The translations under genes were made by a program, and so were the position numbers. DNA of 64,000 nt, from contig CAITUV010000039.1 in assembly GCA_903895725.1 (NCBI GenBank), forward strand, positions 1 to 64,000, read 5' to 3'. Below, piece after piece: positions 25,374-34,438 of this stretch (positions within the stretch are counted from its first letter, which is position 1; every line of letters starts with the position of its first letter). Under the pieces are notes generated by a model that ran no database searches, was not told where the DNA came from, and saw only the letters and a program-made list of their open reading frames with translations. This DNA is from an uncultured Myxococcales bacterium (GTDB lineage: Bacteria > Myxococcota_A > UBA9042 > CAIXZC01).

Positions 25374-27233
25374 TCAGCCCTTCGCACCCAACACTTCCAG
25401 TGCAAGCTCCAGCCGTCCCATGGGCGGGGAAACCTGGACGCCGACGACCATCGGGCGCACCCGCTCGAGAGTCTCGGCTGCAATCTGCACGCCGACCTTG
25501 CGGGCCTGCTCGCCACTCACCTGCTGGGCCTCCGCCATACGACGGAGGATCGGCTCGGGCACGCTGGCCCCCGGCACCTCGTTGTTCATGAACTCGGCGT
25601 TGCGCAGGCTCACGAGCGGCCAGATGCCGGCGAGCACCGGAATCCGGATGTTTCTCTTGGCCAGGGTGTCGAGGAACGACTCGAGCACGGCCACGTCGAA
25701 GACCGGCTGCGTGATGGCGAAGTGGGCGCCGGCATCGACCTTCCAGTAGAAGCGGTTGAGCTCGAAGTCGAGGTTGACCGCTCCGGGGTTGACGCCCACG
25801 CCGACGACGAATTCCGTCGGATCTCCAATGGAGTTGCCGCCGAGATCCAGGCCCCGATTGAGGCGAGTCACCATGTTGGTAAGCCCGATGGAATCCACGT
25901 CGAAGACTGCGGTGGCATCGGGGTAGTCGCCCATCTTGGGAGGGTCGCCCGTGATGATCAGGAGGTTGCGCAGGCCGAGAGCGTGGGCACCGAGCATGTC
26001 CGACTGCATCCCGAGAAGGTTCCGGTCACGGCAGGTGTAATGGAGCAGCGACTCGATGCCGGCCTCCCGTTCGATGAGCACGGCCAGTGCCAGCGAGCTC
26101 ATGCGGGCCGAAGCGCGAGGTCCGTCCGGGATGTTGATCACGTCCACTCCGGCCTGCCGGGCGCGTCTTGCCCGCTCGATGACCTTGCCGACCTGGTGGC
26201 CTCGAGGGGGGACGAGCTCGATGCTGGTCACGAACTGCCCGGAGGCAATCTTCCGGGCGAGTCCGGAACGTTCGGGCAGGGGCTTCTCCTGCACGACCGG
26301 CGTGGTGCCGTTGACCTTGGCCACGATTCCGCGTGTGTCCTTGGGCCGCGACTCAGGCGCCAGCGCGTACAGCGCCTTACGCATGGCCCGGGTGTGCTCG
26401 GGGGTCGTACCGCAACAGCCTCCCACGATGCGCGCACCGGCCAGCACGAACCGCTTGGCGTACTCCTCGAAATACTCCGGAGACGCCAGGTAAAGGTTTC
26501 TTCCCTCGATAGCCCTTGGGACTCCAGCGTTGGGCTGGACCGACACAGGCAGGTGGGTCGATGGCACGATGCGCTCCACCGACTGCAGTGCCACCTCCGG
26601 CCCCACGCTGCAGTTGACCCCGACCACGCTGGCTCCCCAGGCTTCCAGGCGGGCGGCAAACGTCTCCGGGGCCGTTCCGTACAGCGAGTTCCCATCCTCC
26701 TGCAGAGTCATCTGTGCGATGACCGGCAGATCGCAGACTGAGCGAGCCGCAGCGAGCGCCTGGTGGATCTCGTTGAGGTCTCCGAAGGTCTCGAGGATGA
26801 TGAGGTCGACACCGGCCTGAGCCAGCGCTTTTGCCTGCTCGGCAAAGAGCTCTCGGGCCTCCTCGGTCGATGTGGGTCCCCACGGCTCGATCTTGATTCC
26901 GAGGGGGCCGATGGCTCCGGCCACCAGCACCGTGTCTCCCGCTGCCTTGCGGGCCAGTTCCACGCCCCGACGGTTGATCTCATCGAGGCGATCCTCCAGG
27001 CCGTGGGCCGCCAGCTTCACCCGGTTGGCACCAAACGTATTGGTCTCGATGACGTCCGCTCCAGCCTTCACGTACTGGGCGTGACAGTCGAAAACGAGAT
27101 CCGGAGCCGTGAGGTTCAGCTCGTCGAAGCACCGGTTGATGAACACGCCATGCGAGTACAGGAGGGTCCCCATGCCTCCGTCGAACAGGAGCAGCTTGCG
27201 ACTATCGAGCAGATCAAGAAACTTCGTCGTCAT
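25374..27233 (-). CDS. bifunctional homocysteine S-methyltransferase / methylenetetrahydrofolate reductase
   Basis: 619 residues. Residues 1 to about 290 form a homocysteine methyltransferase domain. It starts with LLFDGGMGTLL, and its zinc site is made by GVNC and GGCCGTTPEHTR. From about 335 to 600 is a MetF-type TIM barrel with TSIELVPPRG, a GDPPK motif and the family FAITQPVF segment. The protein would make methyl-folate and pass methyl groups to homocysteine, giving methionine, as in Bacillus YitJ-type proteins. GGAGG lies nine bases before the ATG. Last of a three-gene operon with the beta-propeller and radical SAM genes. Confidence 0.9.
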   Translation of the reverse strand: MTTKFLDLLDSRKLLLFDGGMGTLLYSHGVFINRCFDELNLTAPDLVFDCHAQYVKAGADVIETNTFGANRVKLAAHGLEDRLDEINRRGVELARKAAGDTVLVAGAIGPLGIKIEPWGPTSTEEARELFAEQAKALAQAGVDLIILETFGDLNEIHQALAAARSVCDLPVIAQMTLQEDGNSLYGTAPETFAARLEAWGASVVGVNCSVGPEVALQSVERIVPSTHLPVSVQPNAGVPRAIEGRNLYLASPEYFEEYAKRFVLAGARIVGGCCGTTPEHTRAMRKALYALAPESRPKDTRGIVAKVNGTTPVVQEKPLPERSGLARKIASGQFVTSIELVPPRGHQVGKVIERARRARQAGVDVINIPDGPRASARMSSLALAVLIEREAGIESLLHYTCRDRNLLGMQSDMLGAHALGLRNLLIITGDPPKMGDYPDATAVFDVDSIGLTNMVTRLNRGLDLGGNSIGDPTEFVVGVGVNPGAVNLDFELNRFYWKVDAGAHFAITQPVFDVAVLESFLDTLAKRNIRIPVLAGIWPLVSLRNAEFMNNEVPGASVPEPILRRMAEAQQVSGEQARKVGVQIAAETLERVRPMVVGVQVSPPMGRLELALEVLGAKG

Positions 27234-27261
27234 TCCACCAGAACCTCCCAGAGGAACATAG

Positions 27262-28650
27262 TCACTCGGTCGGGGCAGCGACAAGCTTGTCGGTAATGTT
27301 GCCCGAATTGTGGTTGTTTCCGCCAAAGCGGGGCCAGTACAGGTTGGCAGGTCCCGACGTCAGGCACTGCACAGCCTTGACCTGGTTGCTGTTCTTGTAA
27401 ACCACACGGCCCTCTCCCAGAGCCACCGGCGAACCGGGCCACAGAAGCGCTCCCATGTCATCCTCGGGGGTTTCGAGCTTGAGGTGCCACACGCGCTCGC
27501 CGCCCGCGGACACCACGTATACCCAGTGGCGACCTGCCGAGAAGAAAATGAAGCCGTCGTCGGTTTGAAGCGGCTGTGCGATGTACTCGACGTTCTGCTC
27601 TTTCGGGAGGAAGTGGAAATTCTTCGCGCCCGTTTCCGCCGTGACCGAGAGCAGTCCTGCATTCACCGTGCCCAGCAGCAGCGTGCCCTGGATACCCTGG
27701 GACAGAGAGACGACCCGTGTGTAGGTGGTGTAAACCGGCAGCCCCTCGGGTACCACCAGCTCGCCGTTGGGGTCCACTTCGAACAGCCGGCTCTCCTTGT
27801 AGTAGTCGACGTTGCGCTCAGTCCCGGCGACGAAGAGCACATGTGCCTCCTCGTCGAGCAGCAGGTTGCTCGTGATCTCGAACCCCTCCGGCAGCGGACG
27901 GGACCAGAGCTTGTCCCCTTTCTCCACGGCCATCGCCCGCAATGCGGTCCGGGTCGGGATGAGGAGAGTCTCCTGGCCGTAGAAATCGGCCGGCCCGATG
28001 ACCGGCTGGATCCCCTCGAGGAAGTCGGGCAGCTTCTCCTGCCCTTCCATCTTCCAGGAAATGAAGGTGCCCAGCGTGCCGCGGTCCTCGATGTGGTAGA
28101 CCGACCCGTTATCGGTCACGGCCATGACGTAGCCGCCCTCCGCAATCGCCACCGCCCCCGAGAGGTTGCCGTCCAGGGGCTGAAGGAAGCGGGCAATGCC
28201 GTTCTTGCCCACGGCCAGCAGGCTCTGTGCGTTGGTCCCGACGTACAGCACCCCTTCGGCTCCGATCACCGGCGTGTAGAGCTCACCCGGGGAGGCAATG
28301 CCGCTCTGTGCATCGTCCTGCGGCCAGGTCCAAACCTTGTTGCCCGATTTGCCCAGGGCGTAGAGGTTCTGGGCACTGGCCGCATACAGGATGTCCCCCT
28401 TTCCGAGCGCAAGATGGGCCGTGCCGCCCGCGGTCCCGAGGGTGGCGGTCCAGAGCACATCGCAAAGAGCATTCTCTCCGGTATCCGGCTCAACCCTTCG
28501 GCCGTCCGGGAGAATGATCGTCTCGGGCTGCGCGTCCGGGTCGGGAGGAAGGTAGCCACCGTTGCCCGTGCAACCGACTGCGGCCGGGCCCAGTGCGGCG
28601 AGGAAGACCAGCCGCGCGAGAAGTCGACGGATTGCCTGAGCGTCCCGCAT
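27262..28650 (-). CDS. PQQ-type beta-propeller lipoprotein
   Basis: 462 residues from ATG 28650, with GGAG eight bases upstream. A GTG at 28659 overlapping the upstream stop (GTGA) is an equally possible coupled start. The lipobox is AVGC. The mature part has repeated blades with ALGKGDILYAAS, VIGAEGVLYVGT and similar strands, as in BamB and other PQQ-like propellers, but I see no PQQ-binding catalytic residues. It could be an assembly factor or a binding scaffold in the outer membrane. The link to its neighbours, a radical SAM enzyme and a methionine enzyme, is unexplained. Confidence 0.75.
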   Translation of the reverse strand: MRDAQAIRRLLARLVFLAALGPAAVGCTGNGGYLPPDPDAQPETIILPDGRRVEPDTGENALCDVLWTATLGTAGGTAHLALGKGDILYAASAQNLYALGKSGNKVWTWPQDDAQSGIASPGELYTPVIGAEGVLYVGTNAQSLLAVGKNGIARFLQPLDGNLSGAVAIAEGGYVMAVTDNGSVYHIEDRGTLGTFISWKMEGQEKLPDFLEGIQPVIGPADFYGQETLLIPTRTALRAMAVEKGDKLWSRPLPEGFEITSNLLLDEEAHVLFVAGTERNVDYYKESRLFEVDPNGELVVPEGLPVYTTYTRVVSLSQGIQGTLLLGTVNAGLLSVTAETGAKNFHFLPKEQNVEYIAQPLQTDDGFIFFSAGRHWVYVVSAGGERVWHLKLETPEDDMGALLWPGSPVALGEGRVVYKNSNQVKAVQCLTSGPANLYWPRFGGNNHNSGNITDKLVAAPTE

Positions 28651-28655
28651 CCGCG

Positions 28656-29906
28656 TCACTCCACGTAAGGATTGAAGTAGCCATGTCGAAGGCTCGGGAA
28701 TCGTTCCCGAACCTGCTTCACGGTGGATGCCAGCCCGATGCCGCCTTCGCCCGGTCCGATGGCATCAAGATAGTAGTCGGGGTCGATGTTCAGGTTGCGC
28801 CACTGGATCATCTGGATGTCGAGCTCGGAGATGAGGTCGCAAAGAAGCGCGACTTCTGACTCACGGTCGGTCAGGCCGGGGAAGACGAGCAGGTTCAACG
28901 AGACGAAGCGGTTCTTTCGGCGTGCTCTTCGGATCGACTCCTTGACGTCCTGGAACGTGTAGCCCACGGGGCGGTGATAGCGGTCGTAGTTGCGAGGCTC
29001 CGGGCTGGAAAGGCTCACCCGGATGCTCGACAGTCCGACGTCCACGAGCTCCTCGACGGAGTCCGGGCGGGACGCGTTCGTGTTGAGATTGACGGTGTGT
29101 CCGGGATGGCGGGTGCGGATGAGGCGGACCGCCTCCACGAGCGTCCTGGCGCGGGTGAGCGGCTCTCCTTCGCACCCCTGTCCGAAGCTGCAGATGGGGC
29201 GCTCCACCCGAGAGAAATGAAGGCCCGCGACCTCGGCAATTTCCGACGCGCTCGGGTGGAAGTCGATCCTCTCCTGCGTGACCGGAATCGACCCCTCCTG
29301 GAGCGAGATGCAGCCGACGCAACGGGAATTGCAGCTCGTCGCGGTCGGGAGGGGGCATTCCCAGCGCTTCAGGAAGAAGTTCTGAGCGGCCCGGCAGCCG
29401 TAGTCCAGTGCGCAGCGGCGAAGCTGGAGCATGAGGCGGTTGTTGGGGAAGCGGTGCAGGTCCCGCCCCACCCCTTGCGAAATGGCATTGGTGTCGAACA
29501 GGGCCGGATCCTGGCGTCGCTCCGGGTCGATGCGAAGCGCCGTGGTCCAGAAGACGCCGTCCGCCCATCCGACCGGTGCGTAGGCGAAGAGCGGGAGGAT
29601 GGGAGAGTCCGGCAGCTTGCGGAAGGCCGGGTGAGTCAGCCTCAAGTAGGCAGGCGGAAGGAACACCGACACTGCGGTGAGACGGTCGTCGTCTCCGGCG
29701 AACTCGACCAGATGCCCCTTGCGGTCAAACCCGAGCGGCAAGCGACCCGGCAGCAGGAACACATCACCGCCCGGAGGCAGGGGTACCAGCTCTTCGGGGG
29801 CCGGCTCGCGGATCCGATAGCCGTCGAACACCGCCATGTTCAGTCGCGGATGGTCGAAGATCTGTCCGGTTGAATCGGCATAGGCCATGCGAGGAATCGT
29901 CGCCAT
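28656..29906 (-). CDS. radical SAM protein
   Basis: 416 residues. GGAGGTGGAG directly precedes ATG 29906. The iron-sulfur motif is CNSRCVGC (C-x3-C-x2-C) at about residue 195. An N-terminal region of 190 residues has no recognised motif. After the cluster come GQGCEGEPLTRARTL and NLNTNASRPDSVEELVD, the SAM-binding and strand elements of the family. The family makes a 5'-deoxyadenosyl radical; the substrate is not clear. Its stop overlaps or abuts the next gene (TGA at 28656-28658), so they are translationally linked. Confidence 0.85.
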   Translation of the reverse strand: MATIPRMAYADSTGQIFDHPRLNMAVFDGYRIREPAPEELVPLPPGGDVFLLPGRLPLGFDRKGHLVEFAGDDDRLTAVSVFLPPAYLRLTHPAFRKLPDSPILPLFAYAPVGWADGVFWTTALRIDPERRQDPALFDTNAISQGVGRDLHRFPNNRLMLQLRRCALDYGCRAAQNFFLKRWECPLPTATSCNSRCVGCISLQEGSIPVTQERIDFHPSASEIAEVAGLHFSRVERPICSFGQGCEGEPLTRARTLVEAVRLIRTRHPGHTVNLNTNASRPDSVEELVDVGLSSIRVSLSSPEPRNYDRYHRPVGYTFQDVKESIRRARRKNRFVSLNLLVFPGLTDRESEVALLCDLISELDIQMIQWRNLNIDPDYYLDAIGPGEGGIGLASTVKQVRERFPSLRHGYFNPYVE

Positions 29907-29923
29907 CTCCACCTCCGGCAGGA

Positions 29924-29952
29924 AGACTACCACACTGCCCCGATTACGCCAA
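29924..29952 (-). promoter_or_regulatory. sigma70-like promoter for the radical SAM operon
   Basis: Minus strand TTGGCG (29952-29947) and TAGTCT (29929-29924), 17 bases apart. The leader would be very short, just including the ribosome site. Confidence 0.45.
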
Positions 29953-30047
29953 CGTCGCGTGCGCACGATGCACGCAATTGCTTGCGGGCAAACAGGCCCC
30001 CGGCTTTGTGCTTGCGCGGGTGCGGGCTGCTGTGTCAAGCTGCGCCC

Positions 30048-32228
30048 ATGAGCGACGTGGTCACCGGCACCGGCCAGATCAAGCGGATCGTGTTCGTCAA
30101 CCCGACCAACGGGTACACGGTGGCCCATTATGTTCCGGACGGGAGTGAAGCGGTGGACGTCGTGGTCGGCGTGATGCCGGCGGTCTCCGAGGGGGACCTG
30201 GTCCGCATCGCCGGCCGCCGGGTGGTGGACCCGAAGTTCGGCCGCCAGATCCGACTCGACCGCATCGAGCCCATGCTGCCCCACTCCCAGGATGGGACCC
30301 GCCGGTGGCTCGGCTCCGGCGCCATCCCCGGAGTGGGACCGGTGACTGCCGAGCGGCTCGTCGAGTTCTTCGGGGACGACCTGCTCACCGTGCTCGATGT
30401 CTATCCCGAGCGCCTCATGGAGGTGCCGGGAATCGGCAAGAAGAAGGGGGAGGCCATTGCCCGGGCCTGGCACCAGAAGGTGACCTCCAGGCGAATGCTC
30501 GTGGGCCTGTACGGTCTGGGGCTGGGCAACGCACTGTCGGGTCGCCTCGTGGCCCAGTACGGAGAGCACGCAGTCCGCGTCGCCAGCGAGAACCCGTACC
30601 GGCTGGCCCGGGAGGTCCGGGGCGTCGGGTTCCTCACCGCGGACCGGCTTGCTCAGACCCTGGGCATCGCCAAGAACGCTCCGATGCGCATCGAGGGCGG
30701 GATCCTCTACTACCTCGACCAACAGGGGGGCGAGGGGCACTGCTACGTCCCTCGGGACGTGGTCGTGACTCAGGGGGCCGAGTTCCTGGGCGTGGACATC
30801 CTCGAGGTCGAAGCAGTGCTCAAGCGCATGCTCGAGGAGCGGGTCGTGGCCCTGGAGACCCGCTTCGGGTCGGATGACATCTACGCGCCCCGGCTGCTCC
30901 GGGCCGAGTACGACAGCGCACGGTTCGTCTCCCAGCTCCTTCGCACTCAGGAGGAGCGCCCGCATTCACGCCTGAAGCGAGCCCTCGAGCAGGGGATCTC
31001 CTTCATTCGACTCGATCTCACGGAAGAGCAGGTCCAGGCCGTCTGGACCGCGCTCAGCAACCGCTGCACGATCATCACCGGCGGTCCGGGTACGGGAAAG
31101 ACCACGGTGATCAAGGCGCTCATCTCGTCGCTTCGATACCTCAACGAGGAAGTGGCCCTGTGCGCCCCCACCGGTCGTGCGGCCAAGCGCATGACCGAGA
31201 CCACCGGCGTGGAAGCCAGGACCATCCATCGCCTCCTCGAGTACAACCCCGGCGAAGGGCGTTTCCAGCGCGATGCCGACCGTCCCATCGAGGCCACTGC
31301 AATCATCGTCGATGAAGTGTCGATGATCGACGTCGAGCTTATGGCGGCTCTATTGGGGGCCCTGGCCCCCGGTACCCGCCTCGTGCTCGTGGGCGACAAG
31401 GACCAGCTCGAATCGGTCGGCCCTGGTGCCGTGCTTCGCGACCTCATCGATGCCGGGAGCGTTCCCTGCATCCGCTTCACGCAGATTCATCGGCAGGCCG
31501 AAAAGAGCCTCATCGTGGTCAACTCGCACCGGGTGCTCAGAGGGGAGCAGTTGGCGGCCCAGACATCGGCCGGCAACTCCGACTTCTTCTTCATGGAGCG
31601 TGGGGACCCCGACGCCTGCGTCGAAACCCTCGTCGAGCTCGTACGTGACCGCATTCCGTCGAGGTTCCGGTTCGACCCGATTCGTGACGTCCAGGTGCTT
31701 GCACCGATGCACAAGGGAAGTCTCGGGGCTCAGAGCCTCAACGAGCGCCTCCAGAGGGAGCTCAATCCCAATGGACAGGAGCTCCGCAAGGGAGACCGGA
31801 TCTTCCGCCGCGGCGACCGCGTCATGCAGATCAAGAACAACTACGACAAGGAAGTGTTCAACGGCGACGTCGGGTTCGTGGACTCGGTTGCCATGGAGAG
31901 GCTGGCCGTGCTGATGGCGGACGGGCGTCGTGTGGTCTACGATGATTCGGACCTCGACGAGCTCGTGCTCGCCTATGCCGTGACCGTCCACAAGTCACAG
32001 GGGTCGGAGTATCCCGTCGTCGTGATGCCCGTGCACACGCAGCACTTCGTCATGCTGCGAAGAAACCTGCTGTACACGGCCATGACCCGAGGCAAGCGGC
32101 TGGTCGTGCTCGTCGGGACCCGCAGGGCCGCGGCTCTGGCCATCCGGAACGACCAGACCCGGCAGAGGTTCACCAGACTGGCGGAGCGAGTCCGGGAGTT
32201 TGCCCGCTACGGCTACACGAGAGGATAG
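30048..32228 (+). CDS. recD2: RecD2-type DNA helicase
   Basis: 726 residues. The N-terminus has the YrrC-type OB fold and helix-hairpin-helix motifs (GAIPGVGPVTAERLVEFFG, EVPGIGKKKGEAIA). The helicase core has Walker A GGPGTGKTT at about 346-354, Walker B IIVDEVSMID, the motif GDKDQLESVGPG and the C-terminal YAVTVHKSQGSEYP with the UvrD-like tail. RecD2 is a 5'-3' single-strand DNA helicase working in repair and replication restart without RecBC. The RNase gene follows three bases later, so the two are co-expressed. The start is ATG 30048 without a strong ribosome site. Confidence 0.9.
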   Translation: MSDVVTGTGQIKRIVFVNPTNGYTVAHYVPDGSEAVDVVVGVMPAVSEGDLVRIAGRRVVDPKFGRQIRLDRIEPMLPHSQDGTRRWLGSGAIPGVGPVTAERLVEFFGDDLLTVLDVYPERLMEVPGIGKKKGEAIARAWHQKVTSRRMLVGLYGLGLGNALSGRLVAQYGEHAVRVASENPYRLAREVRGVGFLTADRLAQTLGIAKNAPMRIEGGILYYLDQQGGEGHCYVPRDVVVTQGAEFLGVDILEVEAVLKRMLEERVVALETRFGSDDIYAPRLLRAEYDSARFVSQLLRTQEERPHSRLKRALEQGISFIRLDLTEEQVQAVWTALSNRCTIITGGPGTGKTTVIKALISSLRYLNEEVALCAPTGRAAKRMTETTGVEARTIHRLLEYNPGEGRFQRDADRPIEATAIIVDEVSMIDVELMAALLGALAPGTRLVLVGDKDQLESVGPGAVLRDLIDAGSVPCIRFTQIHRQAEKSLIVVNSHRVLRGEQLAAQTSAGNSDFFFMERGDPDACVETLVELVRDRIPSRFRFDPIRDVQVLAPMHKGSLGAQSLNERLQRELNPNGQELRKGDRIFRRGDRVMQIKNNYDKEVFNGDVGFVDSVAMERLAVLMADGRRVVYDDSDLDELVLAYAVTVHKSQGSEYPVVVMPVHTQHFVMLRRNLLYTAMTRGKRLVVLVGTRRAAALAIRNDQTRQRFTRLAERVREFARYGYTRG

Positions 32229-32231
32229 ACA

Positions 32232-34310
32232 TTGGCCGACACAGCAGGACGAGGAGTGTTCTACCGCCACGAGGGAGTGGGCGGTGCCGGATATGTGCTC
32301 GAGGACGGCAAGAAGGGCCTGCTCGTCCAGAAGGATGACGGCTCGCGTGACCGGATTCCCACGTCTGCAGTGCTGGTGCTGACGCGGCCGTTCCCGTCCT
32401 TGACCGCTGCCGCCCCCTACCTGGCCCGTGTTCGAGAAGAGAGCCGGGCGGTGGACCTGTCGACTGCCTGGGATTTGTTGCTCGAGTCGGGGCCGGCTCC
32501 GGTCACCGTCGATGCGCTGCTGGAGCTGTGCGGCGGCGGCGTTGCCGACGTCCATCGGGATGCCCTTCTCCTGGCACTCCACGACCCGGATTCGCTGTTC
32601 CGCCGCAAGGGAGATCTTTTCGAGCCCGTTTCCCGCAAGGTCCGTGAGGAGCGCGAGCTCCAAGCGCGCCGGACCCGAGAACGGCAGGCCGCCCTCGATG
32701 AGCGCATCCGCGAGTTCCGGACCCTTCTCGAACGAGCGAGCGGCCCGGCGGGCGCTGCACGCCCGGTCAACTCGGATGAACGACAGTCGAAACCATCCAC
32801 TTCACCCCTCCACGCAGGGGTCGGAGCCGGCGAGGTTCAGTCGGGCTTGTCCCCGGAAGGATCGGCTGTGCTGGCCGCGATTCGGCAATGTGCGCTCGAC
32901 GGTCAACCCAACAGTGCGGCCTCTCCCGTCCTGTCCGCCCTGTTTCCGTCGGATACCCGCCCCTACCCCGTGGTGGCGTTCGACCTGATGGTCAAGCTGG
33001 GCATCTGGAGCGAGCACCAGGATCTCAACCTGCTGCGTCACGACATTCCCGTGAGCTTCCCGCCCGAGGCATTGGCCGAAGCGGAGTCGCTGGCCGCAGC
33101 GCTTCCCGGAATCTGCTCGTCCCGACCGCTCCTCGACATCGCAGCGGTGGCCATCGACGACCCCGACACGCAGGAGGTCGACGATGCCCTGGCCATCGTC
33201 AAGACCGAGAGAGGCTACGACATCCACGTGCTGATCTGCGACGTGGCCTCCGCAGTTCCGGCCGACGGTGCGGTGGACCTGGAGGCCCGGCATCGGGCAA
33301 CGACGGTTTACCATCCGCTGCAGAGGCTTCCGATGATTCCGGAGCGCCTCTCCCACGATGCAGCCAGCCTCGTGGTCGGCCGCCCTACCCTGGTCCTCGA
33401 CCACGTGCTGCACCTCGACTCGGAGCTGAAGCTGTTCGACAGCTCGCTCCAGGTAGGCACTCTCGTCCTCGAGAGACGGATGACCTACCACGAGGTCGAG
33501 GCGCTCCTCGAACAGCCCAGCGGTGACTGGGGAGAGCGGGTAGGCCTTCTCTGGACGGCGGCAAGCCTGCTCATCGAGCAGCGTCAAAGGCAGGGGGCGG
33601 TGCAATTCTACCCTCCGGAGACCCGCTACCGGCTCATCGACGGCCGTATCGAGATCAAGCGGGTGGACACCACCATGAAGAGTCGCCGCCTGGTGGCCGA
33701 GTTCATGGTCGCCGCCGGTGCGGGAGTGGGCAGCCTTCTGGCCGACCGCAAGATCCCGGCCATCTACCGGATCCAGCCTGTTCCGGACGAAGACCTTGGG
33801 TGGACTGACGAGCGAGGCCGGGACCCGGTCTATATCTTCGAGGCCGTGCGCAAGCTGAAGAAGGCGGGCATCTCCCTTCAACCCGAGCGGCATTTCGGCC
33901 TGGGGGTCAAGGCCTACTGCCAGGTCACAAGCCCCTTGCGCCGCTACTCGGATCTCATCATGCAGCGGCAGCTCCACGCAGTGCTCACCACCGGGGTTAC
34001 CCGTTACTCCGACGGCGAGCTGCTGGCCCAGATGTCGGTCGCGGACCAGACATCGGGAATCATCAAGCGCATCTGCGACGATGCCGAGGACTACTGGGCC
34101 CTGGCCTACCTTCAGCAGCATCCGGGGCTCCAGGTGCAGGCCGTCGTGCTCAGCACCGACCGACGGTCACCGCTCGTTCTCCTGACGGAATTCGACGTCC
34201 AGGCCCGGTTCAATCCCCGGGGGCAGGTGAACGAGGGGCAGCGCCTCGCGCTGCAGGTCGTCCATGCCCAGCCCCGCACGGGAACGCTGGTGCTCAAGGA
34301 AGCGGAGTAG
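32232..34310 (+). CDS. RNase II/R-family exoribonuclease (RNB domain)
   Basis: 692 residues starting at TTG 32232, three bases after the helicase stop, with GAGAGGA in the leader; no ATG fits nearby. The first 60 residues look like a KOW or small beta barrel (RGVFYRHEGVGGAGYVL). The RNB catalytic domain begins at VAIDDPDTQEVDDA and continues through HRATTVYHP and RLSHDAASLV. Metal-binding Asp residues are present, with Glu replacing one. The tail region after TSPLRRYSDLIMQRQLH resembles an S1/OB domain. It degrades RNA from the 3' end. The family also includes cold-shock RNase R, so the exact member is uncertain. Confidence 0.85.
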   Translation: MADTAGRGVFYRHEGVGGAGYVLEDGKKGLLVQKDDGSRDRIPTSAVLVLTRPFPSLTAAAPYLARVREESRAVDLSTAWDLLLESGPAPVTVDALLELCGGGVADVHRDALLLALHDPDSLFRRKGDLFEPVSRKVREERELQARRTRERQAALDERIREFRTLLERASGPAGAARPVNSDERQSKPSTSPLHAGVGAGEVQSGLSPEGSAVLAAIRQCALDGQPNSAASPVLSALFPSDTRPYPVVAFDLMVKLGIWSEHQDLNLLRHDIPVSFPPEALAEAESLAAALPGICSSRPLLDIAAVAIDDPDTQEVDDALAIVKTERGYDIHVLICDVASAVPADGAVDLEARHRATTVYHPLQRLPMIPERLSHDAASLVVGRPTLVLDHVLHLDSELKLFDSSLQVGTLVLERRMTYHEVEALLEQPSGDWGERVGLLWTAASLLIEQRQRQGAVQFYPPETRYRLIDGRIEIKRVDTTMKSRRLVAEFMVAAGAGVGSLLADRKIPAIYRIQPVPDEDLGWTDERGRDPVYIFEAVRKLKKAGISLQPERHFGLGVKAYCQVTSPLRRYSDLIMQRQLHAVLTTGVTRYSDGELLAQMSVADQTSGIIKRICDDAEDYWALAYLQQHPGLQVQAVVLSTDRRSPLVLLTEFDVQARFNPRGQVNEGQRLALQVVHAQPRTGTLVLKEAE

Positions 34311-34365
34311 GAGCCTCAGGTTCCGGTTCGACTGTACTGTGCCGTGTCCAGAGCTCGCGTGTCCC

Positions 34366-34379
34366 CCCCTATTTGAGGG
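34366..34379. promoter_or_regulatory. CCCCCAWWTGGGGG-like palindrome, copy 4
   Basis: CCCCTATTTGAGGG is followed by TGG (end 34382). Fifteen bases later comes CGGTCTAAC, aligned with the same features at copy 3. The start codon at 34439 is 57 bases from TGG. Arms are imperfect (4 of 6 pairs). Confidence 0.5.
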
Positions 34380-34438
34380 TGGCATCAGCCCGTGGTTCGG
34401 TCTAACTCCATAGGATGGAAGTCCGAAGGGAGGCAAGG